Notes: generated from the letters alone by a model not told the origin. Shown: positions 26,950 through 37,139, counted from the stretch's first letter. The stretch is 64,000 nt of DNA from Affinundibacterium seohonense (GCF_014284305.1 NZ_JACOFW010000003.1:210476-274475), one strand, 5' to 3'. Translations and numbers: made by a program.

Positions 26950-27771
26950 ATGGCAATCCTCGACAATTTTGGTCGTCATTTTCGCGCTCCCAGTTGGCGC
27001 AACTTTCTCTCGTGCCTACTCGTATTAGGTGCGCTAATGTCGGCACATGCTCAATCCTTGCAAACTAATAAAGTGACGCTACTGGTACGCGAATTGAGAA
27101 ATGACCAGGGAGAAGTGATTCCCGTCAAAGACGATATCCGTCAACTCTTTCTTTATTTTGAAAGAGAAGCCCATGTTAGTTTTGAAGTGCGTTATTTTCC
27201 CATGTCGCGTTTGCTCAACCATGTAAAAAATGGTGAAGGAATTGCCTTTGGTCTATCCAAAAATACGGAACGCTTGGAAACTATGCAGTTTTCTGAATTT
27301 ATCTACGCGAACTATGTCTGGTTGGTAACAGCAAAAGAGCAGCGATTCAATTTCACTCAGCTCGCTGATCTTAGGGGAAAGACAATAGGTGTCATACGAG
27401 GTGTCAGTTACGGCGACGATTTTGATTGCAATAAAAACATATTATTTACAATCGAAGAAGACACCGCCTCTCATGTCGCGAGATTAAAAAAATTATCGAT
27501 GGGCCGCATGGATGTCATGTTGTTTGGTGCGCGTCAATCTGACCCACGCGAAGTTGAAGCCTTATTACGACACATGCAAGTCGTTGATAAGTCGCATGTT
27601 TTAGATGCGAAAGAAACTGCGTTTACCGTATTAGACAAACCCCTGCGGATTGATGAATTGCATTTCGCTGCCTCACTGCATAAGCACGACGCAATCATTA
27701 AACGTCTCAATGCCGCCATCGCCAGGGGAAAGAAAAACGGCGCCATTTTGCGTATCCTGACGCCGAAGTGA
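26950..27771 (+). CDS. Periplasmic solute-binding protein-like (SBP family 3)
   Basis: 273 residues from the ATG at 26950; the GTG at 26938 is less likely. The signal sequence runs to AHAQS. Fold-typical segments are LNHVKNGEGIAFGLSKNTERLETMQFSEFI and the TAKEQRF...LADLRGKTIGVIRGVSYG hinge. It is a paralogue-type neighbour of the protein at 25632 and likewise lacks transporter partners. The short tail RLNAAIARGKKNGAILRIL fits the family. Ligand unknown. Confidence 0.7.
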   Translation: MAILDNFGRHFRAPSWRNFLSCLLVLGALMSAHAQSLQTNKVTLLVRELRNDQGEVIPVKDDIRQLFLYFEREAHVSFEVRYFPMSRLLNHVKNGEGIAFGLSKNTERLETMQFSEFIYANYVWLVTAKEQRFNFTQLADLRGKTIGVIRGVSYGDDFDCNKNILFTIEEDTASHVARLKKLSMGRMDVMLFGARQSDPREVEALLRHMQVVDKSHVLDAKETAFTVLDKPLRIDELHFAASLHKHDAIIKRLNAAIARGKKNGAILRILTPK

Positions 27772-27773
27772 AC

Positions 27774-28790
27774 TTAGCGCTTTTGCTTTAAAAAACGCAC
27801 CAACATATCGCCAAAATCAGCAATGTTTTTGTTCGAAATAATTTGCAGCGTATCTCTTGGTGTATGCCATTCCGATAGATTAGTCCAGTCGATGATATGT
27901 AAAAACGGCAACCCTAGTTGCGCGAACGGCAAGTGATCATCTTCTATCGCAATGTTTGCCATAAAAATTTTAGTCGTCGTTTTTTGCCCTAATAATTTTT
28001 GCGCTAACTGCGGATTCGAACCCGTCGTAATAAATAAATTCTGATTTTTATGACCGATCATATCTAGAATCACAACCGCTTTGACGGGTAGGTTTTGATA
28101 GGTAATGCCTTCGAATTGTTTCACCAGGCTGCCAGCAAAAGCGCGTGAACCATGCGTATTGTCAGTAATTCCCAGCAAACGGTCAGCATCCGCCCATTCT
28201 GGCAAAGTCGCTTCTTCACCATCAAAAAATACCAAACCAATACTACAATCGATAAAGCGACCATTTTCTTTTACTGCATGTTTTGCGGTGCTATCTTGCT
28301 GACGATGCACTTGAATAACGCGTGCTAACTCCTGCAAGGCGGCCGTGGAGGAGCCGCCATCGTTCGCGCCGACAAATGTAAAATCTTTATAGAATTTGGT
28401 ATCGTAATGCCCGCCAATTAACAGCAAACATCGTTCACTTCCTTTAGAAATAGCAACGATATTCTCACCTTCGACTTCGCGAACTGGGGCAACATTTTTA
28501 TCTTTGCCGCCCAATTTTTCATGTGCCAAATTCGGAATTTTTGTTTTGAATTTTTGTAGTTGCACCTGCCAGCCATGCTTAACTAAACCAGCCTTGATGT
28601 CCTGAGCCAATTTTTTCTGTTCACTACTATTCATAGGATGCGGCGCACGAGTAAAGCGCTTCATCGCCGCATCAATATGACCAACATTAAAGAATGCACC
28701 ATTTTTCTGGCTATCATCAGTTGCAGCCATCACACAACCTATAGTACTCGCCAACAGCATAGCGAACAGCAAAGAGACCGACACCTTCAT
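27774..28790 (-). CDS. M28-family zinc enzyme, glutaminyl-cyclase-like
   Basis: 338 residues with an N-terminal export signal (cleavage near VMAA, or lipidation at Cys19). Zinc and catalytic residues are visible: His128 (GGHYDTK), Asp144 (GANDGGSS), Glu192/193 (FFDGEEA) and His309 (SEWHT). The block IEDDHLPFAQLGLPFLHII followed by WHTPRDT is much closer to glutaminyl-peptide cyclotransferases than to ordinary M28 aminopeptidases. GANDGG keeps the bridging Asp, so an aminopeptidase cannot be excluded. The enzyme would act on N-terminal residues of peptides in the cell envelope. It converges with the binding-protein gene 2 bp away. Confidence 0.8.
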   Translation of the reverse strand: MKVSVSLLFAMLLASTIGCVMAATDDSQKNGAFFNVGHIDAAMKRFTRAPHPMNSSEQKKLAQDIKAGLVKHGWQVQLQKFKTKIPNLAHEKLGGKDKNVAPVREVEGENIVAISKGSERCLLLIGGHYDTKFYKDFTFVGANDGGSSTAALQELARVIQVHRQQDSTAKHAVKENGRFIDCSIGLVFFDGEEATLPEWADADRLLGITDNTHGSRAFAGSLVKQFEGITYQNLPVKAVVILDMIGHKNQNLFITTGSNPQLAQKLLGQKTTTKIFMANIAIEDDHLPFAQLGLPFLHIIDWTNLSEWHTPRDTLQIISNKNIADFGDMLVRFLKQKR

Positions 28791-28853
28791 TATGTGACTC
28801 CCGAAAAATGAAACTCGCTGTATTTGAAAAATACAGCTGTAATAAATCTTAAA

Positions 28854-30590
28854 TCAAGCGGCAAACTGTAAGCGATAAAGATTGGCATAAGCCCCCTCTT
28901 TTGCCAGCAATTCGGTATGCGTACCGACTTCCACAATCTTTCCTTCGACTAAGACCACAATTCGGCTGGCGCGTTCAATTGTCGACAAACGATGAGCGAT
29001 CACTAATGTAGTGCGGCCTTGCATCAATTCATCCAACGCCGCTTGTACCGCCCGCTCAGATTCGCTGTCTAAGGCCGAGGTCGCCTCATCCAAAATCAAG
29101 ATCGGCGCATTTTTATAAATAGCTCGGGCGATAGCTAAACGTTGACGTTGCCCTCCCGACAAACGCATGCCGTTATCGCCGATCATGGTATGTACACCTT
29201 CCGGCATTTCACTCACCACATCTTGCAAATGCGCCGCTTGAATCGCATACGTGATACGCGCCGTATCTGGCGTTGGATCACCGTAGGCTATATTGGCGGC
29301 AATCGTATCGTCGAACAAAATCACATTTTGACTAACCATAGCGATTTGTTGACGCAAACTCTGAAGGGAAATATCAGCGAGCGTCACACCATCTAATAAA
29401 ATCGCACCACTCGCTGGCTCATAAAAACGCGGAACCAGATTTACCAGCGAGGTTTTACCACCGCCGGACATTCCCACTAAAGCAATCGTTTCACCAGCTT
29501 GTACTTGCAAATTAATATCAATCAAAGCAGGCTGTTCCTGCCCGGGATAAGTGAAATTCAGACCGTTAAATTCTAACTTGCCCGAAGCACGTCCTACAAT
29601 CGTATGACCAATCTCGACTTCAGGGATTGCATCGACCATGCCGTATACCGATTCGGCTGCAGCCATACCACGTTGTAAAGGACCATTCAAATCAGCCAGC
29701 CGTTTGAGTGGTGTCAACAACATCATCATGGCGGTAATAAAGGTCACAAAATCACCGACCGTCGTGGCATCTTTGCGAGCTTGCGCCAAGGCCAACATGA
29801 TCACGATAGCAACTGCCAGGGACGCCAAAATTTGCGTCAGGGGCGTAGTGAAAGATACTGCCACCGTGCTCTTCATGGTGTAGCTACCGAGTTTTTTGTT
29901 CTTCGCTTCGAAACGCTGTTGTTCGTAGTCTTGACCACCAAAAATGCGTATCACCTGATGGGCACGGGTCGTCTCTTCTATCACCTGCGTCAATTCACCA
30001 CTAACTTCTAAAGACTGATGATTGAGCTTACGCAGACGTTTGCTGACTCCACGCACTAAAATCGTCATGCCTGGAATCAAAATGATCGTCACTAAAGTTA
30101 ACTTCCAATTCAGCCAAATCAGATAGCCCATCAACACCGCCACCGTCAGTGAATCCCGGAACAAAGTCGTGATTGATACCTTGACCATCTCGACGATTTG
30201 CTGGGCTTCAAACATAATGGTATTGATGATGCGCCCACTTGACTCGGTATGATAAAAACCAACTGGCACATGCAGCAATTTATCGAAGACTTTCGCCCGT
30301 AATTCGTTAAGCAAGTTCACCGAAATCCGGCTCATTAAATAACTGGTGGTGAAGGTACAAGCGCCACGGATGACAAAGATACCGATCAAGATGGCTGGCA
30401 CATACCACAGCGGAAAATCCATTTGCTGTCCCTTAAAGCCATGATCCAGCAATTTCCCCAGGCCCCACGGTAAAGCAACTTCGGTCAATGCCGTACCGCA
30501 CATCGTCAATATGGTCAGGATTAAATAGGCTCGGTATTGCGTCACCGAGATCCAAAGACGCTTCAGAATTGGGGTATTTAATTTAGCCAT
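28854..30590 (-). CDS. msbA: Lipid A export ABC transporter MsbA
   Basis: 578 residues from the ATG at 30590, preceded by AAAGAG. It is a half-transporter with six transmembrane helices (residues 1-310) fused to an ATPase: Walker A GMSGGGKTS, signature LSGGQRQRLAIARA, Walker B ILILDEATSALD and the H-loop VIAHRLST. Flips the lipid A core across the inner membrane. It lies 10 bp downstream of an O-antigen ligase gene on the same strand, which supports LPS assembly rather than drug export. Confidence 0.88.
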   Translation of the reverse strand: MAKLNTPILKRLWISVTQYRAYLILTILTMCGTALTEVALPWGLGKLLDHGFKGQQMDFPLWYVPAILIGIFVIRGACTFTTSYLMSRISVNLLNELRAKVFDKLLHVPVGFYHTESSGRIINTIMFEAQQIVEMVKVSITTLFRDSLTVAVLMGYLIWLNWKLTLVTIILIPGMTILVRGVSKRLRKLNHQSLEVSGELTQVIEETTRAHQVIRIFGGQDYEQQRFEAKNKKLGSYTMKSTVAVSFTTPLTQILASLAVAIVIMLALAQARKDATTVGDFVTFITAMMMLLTPLKRLADLNGPLQRGMAAAESVYGMVDAIPEVEIGHTIVGRASGKLEFNGLNFTYPGQEQPALIDINLQVQAGETIALVGMSGGGKTSLVNLVPRFYEPASGAILLDGVTLADISLQSLRQQIAMVSQNVILFDDTIAANIAYGDPTPDTARITYAIQAAHLQDVVSEMPEGVHTMIGDNGMRLSGGQRQRLAIARAIYKNAPILILDEATSALDSESERAVQAALDELMQGRTTLVIAHRLSTIERASRIVVLVEGKIVEVGTHTELLAKEGAYANLYRLQFAA

Positions 30591-30600
30591 CACTCTTTAT

Positions 30601-31899
30601 TTAATTCGTTGTACGGCGCAAAGTATGCTCATTGACACCTGCTAAAGGTATCGCCAGCAAAATCAACATCGCAAAAGCAAATACACCATCACGTAAGATC
30701 GCATTAAAACTAGCAGCAAACATCATACCGACAGTCAGCATCGCAAGCAGCATCGCCTTCTCACTTTGCGTCCCATGTATCATCTGGCGAGCAATACGTA
30801 ATTGCGTCCCCCAAATACCTAATAGTGCCAACAATCCCGCGATGCCAAGTTCAAACCAATACAATAAATAATCATTGTGCGGCGTCGTCATATTGACACT
30901 GATCTGCCCTTCTGCTTTTTCCTGATACATGGATAACCAATTGCCAATCCCATGTCCTAACCAAGGACTCTGGCCAATCATTTGCCAGGTATTCATGTAT
31001 AACTCGAGCCGCATACCATCTTGCGTGACTTGCTTATTTTGCCCAAAATCACGCACCTGATGCACGGTGCAAATTGCACGGTTTAAAAAAATCTGGACTC
31101 CACTCATTTGATAGTCTTCATGCATTTCTTGCGCCAGACAGGTGACCGGCGCAGGTAGTCGCGCGACATACGAAATGCCCAAGCCAGCGACAAACAAGCT
31201 ACTAGCGATGGCGCCCAGTTGCCACCAGCGAAAACTAAAATTTCGGAATATCAGCAAACCACACAACAACAAAAACAATAGACTAGCAGTGCGTGACTTA
31301 GCGCACAGGACTAATGCAATCAAGACATAGACAAAACTCAGTGCCCGCCAAACATGACAATTCTTACGCCAACGCCATTCGTGCAACATCCATGCAGCCG
31401 CTATTGCCAGAAGTAAACCCAAAAGTATCGATTTATTGCCCTCATAAAAAACATAGCTTTTGACGAGTTTAATATCAGGCAGGACACCCAAACTATTCAG
31501 ATAAAACAAGCTGGCAGCGATCATCGCGCCAAGGAAAAAATTGCGCACCGCTTTTTGTTGCCACGCACCGCTACCCACGCTCAACATGGGGAACAGAAAC
31601 CAATACGTCTGGTAATGGGAAAAAGCAGCCGCAAATTCACCGGCCGGATGTGCATGAATAAAGCTGATTAGCACAGAGATGAAACTTAGACCTATGACTG
31701 GCCAGAGCAAGGCGGATGATCTCATCCGCACTAGCTTAGCCTGCCAATCACCAGACAAGGCCCAAGCCAATAAAAACAAAACCAATCCCGCATACATCAA
31801 GCCCACTTGAAAAAAAAGCGTAAGCGGTAGGTAGCTCAGAATTTGCGCCGGCAATTGCTGGCGCCAATCTGGATTCGTGATTAGTTTTGGTATGGACAT
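30601..31899 (-). CDS. O-antigen ligase family protein (WaaL/Wzy_C-like)
   Basis: 432 residues with about 10-12 hydrophobic helices. The large periplasmic loop contains WLGHGIGNWL and MTTPHNDYLLYWFE, the His-containing Wzy_C signature of O-antigen ligases. Joins O-polysaccharide to the lipid A core on the periplasmic face. It begins 2 bp after dnaE and is followed by msbA, so all three probably share a transcript. A pilin O-oligosaccharyltransferase is an alternative but is less likely beside msbA. Confidence 0.85.
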   Translation of the reverse strand: MSIPKLITNPDWRQQLPAQILSYLPLTLFFQVGLMYAGLVLFLLAWALSGDWQAKLVRMRSSALLWPVIGLSFISVLISFIHAHPAGEFAAAFSHYQTYWFLFPMLSVGSGAWQQKAVRNFFLGAMIAASLFYLNSLGVLPDIKLVKSYVFYEGNKSILLGLLLAIAAAWMLHEWRWRKNCHVWRALSFVYVLIALVLCAKSRTASLLFLLLCGLLIFRNFSFRWWQLGAIASSLFVAGLGISYVARLPAPVTCLAQEMHEDYQMSGVQIFLNRAICTVHQVRDFGQNKQVTQDGMRLELYMNTWQMIGQSPWLGHGIGNWLSMYQEKAEGQISVNMTTPHNDYLLYWFELGIAGLLALLGIWGTQLRIARQMIHGTQSEKAMLLAMLTVGMMFAASFNAILRDGVFAFAMLILLAIPLAGVNEHTLRRTTN

Positions 31900-31900
31900 A

Positions 31901-34900
31901 TTAGTTATATTCGATCTTCACGTTCGCTGGGCTTAGCCAATCACCGAGTTTTTTACGCAGTTGGTCGTCAGGATTCACTCGCCAGGCATCCGACAAATAC
32001 AACTCAGCCGCGGCTGTTTGATTTGCATAAGCAATCAACACTGGACAACCGTCATTGTTCAAATGCGCTTGCAAAATCTCTGCGAGTTTTTTGGTATCCG
32101 CCTTAGCATCGAGCTTGACGCGCAAACCCTGTGAAAATTGTACCCGAGCCCGACCAATATCCATCACGCGCTCTGCGGTGATACGTAAGCCGCCATTGAA
32201 TCGATCTTCGGACACTTTGCCCATCACAGCCAAGAATTCATCTTCTTTAAAAATACCTTTGAATTCTTCCGCCAATTCGCCGTACACCGTTACTTCGACG
32301 ACCGCCGTACCATCATCTAAAGTGACGATCAACAAACGTCCACGTTGCGTCATTTGCGTACGTAATCCGGCGATCACACCACCGATCAAGCGCAAGTCAC
32401 GCGAAGGTTCTACTTTTGCCAAAGTCGTTTTAATAAACTGCCGCACTTCGGGCGCATAGGCATCGAACAAGTGCCCAGACAAATAGAAACCGAGTGCCTG
32501 CTTCTCTTCCAGCAAACGCTGACGATCAGACCAATGCTCGGCCGTCACGTATTCTGGAGGTGGAATCATGTCATCATCGTCGCCGAATAAGCTGACCTGA
32601 TTCGCTGAAGCTTCAGCCTGTTCTGCAACGGTCAAAGCAAAATCCACAGTCGCCAATAACACCGCTCTATCTTGCTTTAAACAATCCATTGCGCCGGCAC
32701 GTATCAAGGACTCGATGGTACGACGATTGACTTGGCGCTTATCGACGCGTTTGCAAAAATCAAATAGGTCGGTGAACGGTCCACCGTTTTTGCGCGCGGT
32801 GACGATGCTTTCAATCGCATTTTGACCAGAGCCTTTGACAGCCCCCAAACCATAACGAATTTGCGTAGCCCTCTTACCAGTTTCGCCCACCGGCATGAAG
32901 CGATAATCGGATTGATTAATATCGGGTGCCAACATTTTTAGCTTGCAGATATCAATCGCGTCTTCAACTAAGATTTTTACCTTATCGGTATCATCCATCG
33001 CGAGCGACATATTGGCTGCCATAAACGCTGCTGGGTGATGAGCTTTCAGATACGCGGTGTGATAGGACAAAAGTGCATACGCAGCAGCATGGGATTTATT
33101 AAAACCATAGCCCGCAAATTTTTCCATCAAGTCGAAAATCTCATCGGCCTTTTCTTGCGGCAAGCCATCCTTGGCGGCACCGTCGCGGAAAATCTGGCGA
33201 TGCTCCGCCATCTCTTCGGCTTTCTTTTTACCCATCGCACGTCGCAACAAATCCGCGCCGCCAAGTGAGTAACCACCGACCACCTGCGCCATCTGCATAA
33301 CCTGTTCCTGATAAACCATGATGCCGTAGGTTTCGGACAAAATACCTTCGGTACGTGGATCAGGATAATCAAATTTTTCGCCGTGCTTACGCTTACAGAA
33401 GTCAGGAATCAAATCCATAGGACCCGGGCGATATAAAGCCACCAGCGCAATAATGTCTTCAAAACGATCAGGACGCGCGTCTTTCAACATGCCTTGCATG
33501 CCGCGACTTTCTAGCTGGAAGACGGCGACAGTTTTCGCTTTGGTGAGGAGCTCGTAGGATGCTCTATCATCTAACGGCAATTTGGATAAATCAAAATCTG
33601 CCAGCGCTGGATCGAGCATTTTGATATAGCGCACGGCACGATCAAGAATCGTCAACGTGGTCAAACCCAAAAAGTCGAACTTGACTAGACCAACAGCTTC
33701 AACGTCATCCTTATCGTATTGCGATACCACACCCGAATCGCCACCCTGCGTGTAGAGAGGACAGAAGTCGGTGAGCTTACCCGGCGCAATCAGAACACCA
33801 CCGGCATGCATACCGATGTTACGGGTAATGCCTTCGACTTGTTGTGCTAAGTCGAGCAAAGTTTTAACTTCTTCTTCGTTCTCTTGACGTTCCGCCAGCA
33901 AGGGTTCTTCGACAATCGCTTCTGCAATCGTCACTTGTTTACCCGGCTTAAAGGGAATTAATTTAGATACGCCATCGCAAAACATGTAACCAAAATCGAG
34001 TACACGACCGACGTCACGAATCGCACCCTTGGCCGCCATAGTTCCGAATGTGGCAATCTGCGATACTGCGTCTTTGCCATAGCGATCTTTCACGTACTGA
34101 ATCACGCGGTCACGACCTTCCTGACAGAAATCAATATCAAAGTCGGGCATGGATACGCGTTCTGGATTCAAGAAACGTTCGAACAGCAAGTTGTATTGCA
34201 ACGGATCGAGATCGGTAATCAAGAGCGCATACGCAACCAAAGAACCCGCACCAGAACCACGGCCTGGCCCAACTGGCACACCATTATTTTTCGCCCACTG
34301 AATAAAGTCCGCAACGATCAAGAAGTAACCGGGGAAACCCATTTTAATAATGGTGTCGGTTTCAAACTTCAAACGCGCTTCGTAACGCTCACGATTTTGT
34401 TCGCGCTTTTCTGGATTTGGGAAAAGATTTTCTAATCGGAATTCCAAACCGCGCTTGGCTTCGAACACCAGAAAATCATTGATGGTCATACCTTCAGGCG
34501 TAGGAAAATCCGGCAGTTTCGGCTTGCCGAGTTCTAATTTCAAATTGCAACGTTTAGCAATTTCCACCGAGTTCGCCAGCGCACCGGGAATATCAGCAAA
34601 CAAAGTCAGCATTTCTTCGCGCGATTTAAAGCATTGCTGATCATTGAATTTTCGTGCGCGCCTGCCGTTTGCCAGCATTTCACCTTCGGCAATACAAGTC
34701 CTAGCTTCGTGCGCAGTGAAATCGTCTTTACTTAAAAATTGAATAGGATGCGTTGCAACCACAGGCAAATTCAGACGCTGCGCCAGCTTTACCGCTTGTT
34801 TGACATGCGGCTCCATATTTGGCTGACCGGCTCTTTGGATTTCGATATAAAAGTGATTTGGAAAAATACTAGCCCAACGCTGCGCATTGCGTTCTGCCAA

Positions 34901-35425
34901 CTCAAAATTACCATTATCGATCGCAATCCCGACATCACCAAAGTGCGCGCCGGACAGGGCGATCAAACCTTGTTCTGTATCATTTTCAAACAGCTCTTGC
35001 AGCCATTCGAATTTAATCTCAGCGCGACCACGATGCTGATTTTCTAGCCAAGCTCTTGCAAGCAACTCGCACAAACGCAAATAGCCATGACGCGACTTCA
35101 CTAATAACAATAGACGTGATGGTTTATCCCTGTCGTTATCATTAGTAATCCAGACATCACAACCAGCGACTGGCTTAATGCCTTTGCCGCGCGTTGCCTT
35201 ATAAAACTTGACCAAGCCGAATAAATTACCTAAATCTGTCAATGCCAAGGCAGCCTGCTTGTCTTTGACAGCTGCTTTGACGACGTCATCTAAGCGGACC
35301 AGGCCATCAACAATGGAGTATTCAGAGTGCATCCGTAAATGCACAAACTGCGGATAAGAAAAAACAGCGCCTGTTACAGGCGCCGGAAGAGAAGAGGAAG
35401 ATGAGAGTGCGAGTTCTGTATTCAT
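31901..35425 (-). CDS. dnaE: DNA polymerase III alpha subunit
   Basis: 1174 residues, the full length of DnaE1-type replicases. In order: a PHP domain (HLRMHSEYSIVDGLVRL); a palm with catalytic aspartates in PDFDIDFCQEGRDRVI; the VPVGPGRGSGAGSLVAY fingers block; a helix-hairpin-helix; and an OB fold near residues 990-1080 (RLIGGVIAGLRTQMTQRG). Chromosomal replication. No sign of frameshift. Confidence 0.98.
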   Translation of the reverse strand: MNTELALSSSSSLPAPVTGAVFSYPQFVHLRMHSEYSIVDGLVRLDDVVKAAVKDKQAALALTDLGNLFGLVKFYKATRGKGIKPVAGCDVWITNDNDRDKPSRLLLLVKSRHGYLRLCELLARAWLENQHRGRAEIKFEWLQELFENDTEQGLIALSGAHFGDVGIAIDNGNFELAERNAQRWASIFPNHFYIEIQRAGQPNMEPHVKQAVKLAQRLNLPVVATHPIQFLSKDDFTAHEARTCIAEGEMLANGRRARKFNDQQCFKSREEMLTLFADIPGALANSVEIAKRCNLKLELGKPKLPDFPTPEGMTINDFLVFEAKRGLEFRLENLFPNPEKREQNRERYEARLKFETDTIIKMGFPGYFLIVADFIQWAKNNGVPVGPGRGSGAGSLVAYALLITDLDPLQYNLLFERFLNPERVSMPDFDIDFCQEGRDRVIQYVKDRYGKDAVSQIATFGTMAAKGAIRDVGRVLDFGYMFCDGVSKLIPFKPGKQVTIAEAIVEEPLLAERQENEEEVKTLLDLAQQVEGITRNIGMHAGGVLIAPGKLTDFCPLYTQGGDSGVVSQYDKDDVEAVGLVKFDFLGLTTLTILDRAVRYIKMLDPALADFDLSKLPLDDRASYELLTKAKTVAVFQLESRGMQGMLKDARPDRFEDIIALVALYRPGPMDLIPDFCKRKHGEKFDYPDPRTEGILSETYGIMVYQEQVMQMAQVVGGYSLGGADLLRRAMGKKKAEEMAEHRQIFRDGAAKDGLPQEKADEIFDLMEKFAGYGFNKSHAAAYALLSYHTAYLKAHHPAAFMAANMSLAMDDTDKVKILVEDAIDICKLKMLAPDINQSDYRFMPVGETGKRATQIRYGLGAVKGSGQNAIESIVTARKNGGPFTDLFDFCKRVDKRQVNRRTIESLIRAGAMDCLKQDRAVLLATVDFALTVAEQAEASANQVSLFGDDDDMIPPPEYVTAEHWSDRQRLLEEKQALGFYLSGHLFDAYAPEVRQFIKTTLAKVEPSRDLRLIGGVIAGLRTQMTQRGRLLIVTLDDGTAVVEVTVYGELAEEFKGIFKEDEFLAVMGKVSEDRFNGGLRITAERVMDIGRARVQFSQGLRVKLDAKADTKKLAEILQAHLNNDGCPVLIAYANQTAAAELYLSDAWRVNPDDQLRKKLGDWLSPANVKIEYN

Positions 35426-35574
35426 CTCGCTATTTTACCGTGTTGCCGCTTGCTTGGATGACAAACATGCGTTGACATTAGGGCAAAATTTTAGAAAGAA
35501 ACACGTAGATTTGAATCTCGACGTATGACTTTTCCACTCAGGTAAAGCAATCAATTAGTCATGTTGTATCATAT

Positions 35575-36987
35575 TTAATCCAGATATAAACGTTCGGTAT
35601 TGAAAAAGACCCTATCTTCTTCATCGGCAATAGCAATTTCCAAATAACCCGTTTCAATTAATTCTTGCAAACCCAATAAAATTTTTTGTTCCGGCAAGTG
35701 CAAATGTCGCTGTGAAAAAAGCGCAATCACTTCTCGGACAGGTTTGCCCAATTCACAAAACAACCAAAGATCATGCAACTCATTACTTTTTAGATGTATT
35801 GGTGCCTTGGCTAATTTTTGTTCAAAATAATGTGTTGCATGAATCGTTGCATCTCTAGAAATCGCAATCACGGCGCGTCGGCGCGCCCAAAAAACAGAAT
35901 CTGGCCAACGTGTTTCGCGTTGATAATATTGCCACTGGGTTTGTAAATATTGTTTGAAGTCTTGTTCGATGGCATGCGAGTATGTTTTTAGCAATTCTCC
36001 ATTGGAAAACAAACTATCAACCGCAATAAAAGCGCCATGCAAACCACTCGAAAGCGCACGCGGAATGCCCGCTGATGAAATTGGATCATAAGAGGCAACA
36101 GCATCCCCTACCGCGACCCAATCTTTACCACCGACTTCACGTAAATAAGAAGAAAAACAAGGGAAAGAACGTGGCTTATCTGTAAATACCAAACCTTTTA
36201 CTAGCTGTCCCATAAATGGTAATTTTTTTAACAGCCCCTGCCAAACATCAGGATGACAGACCTGCATTTTGTGCGCGATATCAGGATCGGTCATCAATAC
36301 AACCGAAACCCGATTACCAGACATCGGTGCCAAATGCCACCAGCCATATTTGCAAGCTTCGACTTGATTTTCTATTTTTTGTTGAAACTCGTCCGAAATT
36401 TGCGCTACGCATGAGACTCCAATCAAGCGATCATGTACGGTCAAGGCAATATTAAGATTGGTGCGCATGATGCCGCGGCGACCTGAGGCATCAATAATGT
36501 ACTTGCAAAGTATCGTATGCATGTGTTGATCATCCGATTTGATGTCAACCTGCCAACCACCTTCGGCGCGTCGCACACAGGTAATAACCTGACTATTGCA
36601 CCGCAGTCTTCCACCAAGTTTGACAAATTTACTGGCTAATAGCTTCTCAAACGCTAAACGATCGAGATGCCATCCGCTGCCATTTGGGGTGAACATATAT
36701 CCTAATTGCCGCTGAGTCTCTTTACCCCATGTTACTTGACTATAAAATGGATTCAAATCCTGTGTTTGAGAAAAATTTTGCCAGACATCCAGGTATTCAA
36801 TTGTTGAGCGAGCACCTGAAGACAGGGACTCACTATATTTATTTTCAGTGTAATCACCACGCTCAATTAACATAACATCGACATCACCACGTTGAAGCAA
36901 GGCAATCCCGGCAGACATTCCCGACGGCCCACCACCAACAATCAACACATCGAGCGATTGAGGCTGGTCAGAACTGCGAATTTCCAT
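35575..36987 (-). CDS. FAD-dependent oxidoreductase (LodB/halogenase/GGR-like superfamily)
   Basis: 470 residues from the ATG at 36987, which has GAAGG 8 bp upstream. FAD site LIVGGGPSGMSAG (residues 15-27) and GDAVASYDPISSAGIPRAL as the second FAD motif; GWWHLAPMSGNRVSVV replaces the WxWxIP motif of true tryptophan halogenases, so halogenation is unlikely. The C-terminal 90 residues (ELHDLWLFCELG...LQELIETGYLEI) look like a small winged-helix-type domain. The closest match from memory is the LodB-type flavoproteins that modify partner proteins. It is divergent from the FHA/sigma-54 activator next to a RiPP-like cluster, so tailoring of a peptide or protein is a reasonable guess. Confidence 0.7.
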   Translation of the reverse strand: MEIRSSDQPQSLDVLIVGGGPSGMSAGIALLQRGDVDVMLIERGDYTENKYSESLSSGARSTIEYLDVWQNFSQTQDLNPFYSQVTWGKETQRQLGYMFTPNGSGWHLDRLAFEKLLASKFVKLGGRLRCNSQVITCVRRAEGGWQVDIKSDDQHMHTILCKYIIDASGRRGIMRTNLNIALTVHDRLIGVSCVAQISDEFQQKIENQVEACKYGWWHLAPMSGNRVSVVLMTDPDIAHKMQVCHPDVWQGLLKKLPFMGQLVKGLVFTDKPRSFPCFSSYLREVGGKDWVAVGDAVASYDPISSAGIPRALSSGLHGAFIAVDSLFSNGELLKTYSHAIEQDFKQYLQTQWQYYQRETRWPDSVFWARRRAVIAISRDATIHATHYFEQKLAKAPIHLKSNELHDLWLFCELGKPVREVIALFSQRHLHLPEQKILLGLQELIETGYLEIAIADEEDRVFFNTERLYLD

Positions 36988-37123
36988 AATGTTGCCTTCG
37001 TCATCAAAGTGATTCACAGAAACCACAAAGATCAAATCCGGGTCTCTGCACTAAACAAAGAAAGACATAAGCAGATAGTGTGCCAGCTTCTAGATGTGTA
37101 AAAAAATGTGGTTTTTATTGGAA

Positions 37124-37139
37124 AGGCATGAATTATGCT
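37124..37139 (+). promoter_or_regulatory. Candidate sigma-54 (-24/-12) promoter
   Basis: AGGCATGAATTATGCT keeps the invariant GG (37125-37126) and GC (37137-37138) at the required 10-bp gap and agrees with most flanking consensus positions (TGGCACG-N4-TTGCT). It points at the sigma-54 activator gene 200 bp downstream, so autoregulation is possible. The long leader and three mismatches lower confidence. Confidence 0.4.

Noticed and set aside
25632..27771. Complete ABC amino-acid importer
   Set aside because: Only binding-protein-like genes are present; no permease or ATPase nearby.
35575..36987. Tryptophan halogenase
   Set aside because: The WxWxIP motif is replaced by GWWHLAP, and the conserved halogenase lysine could not be placed.
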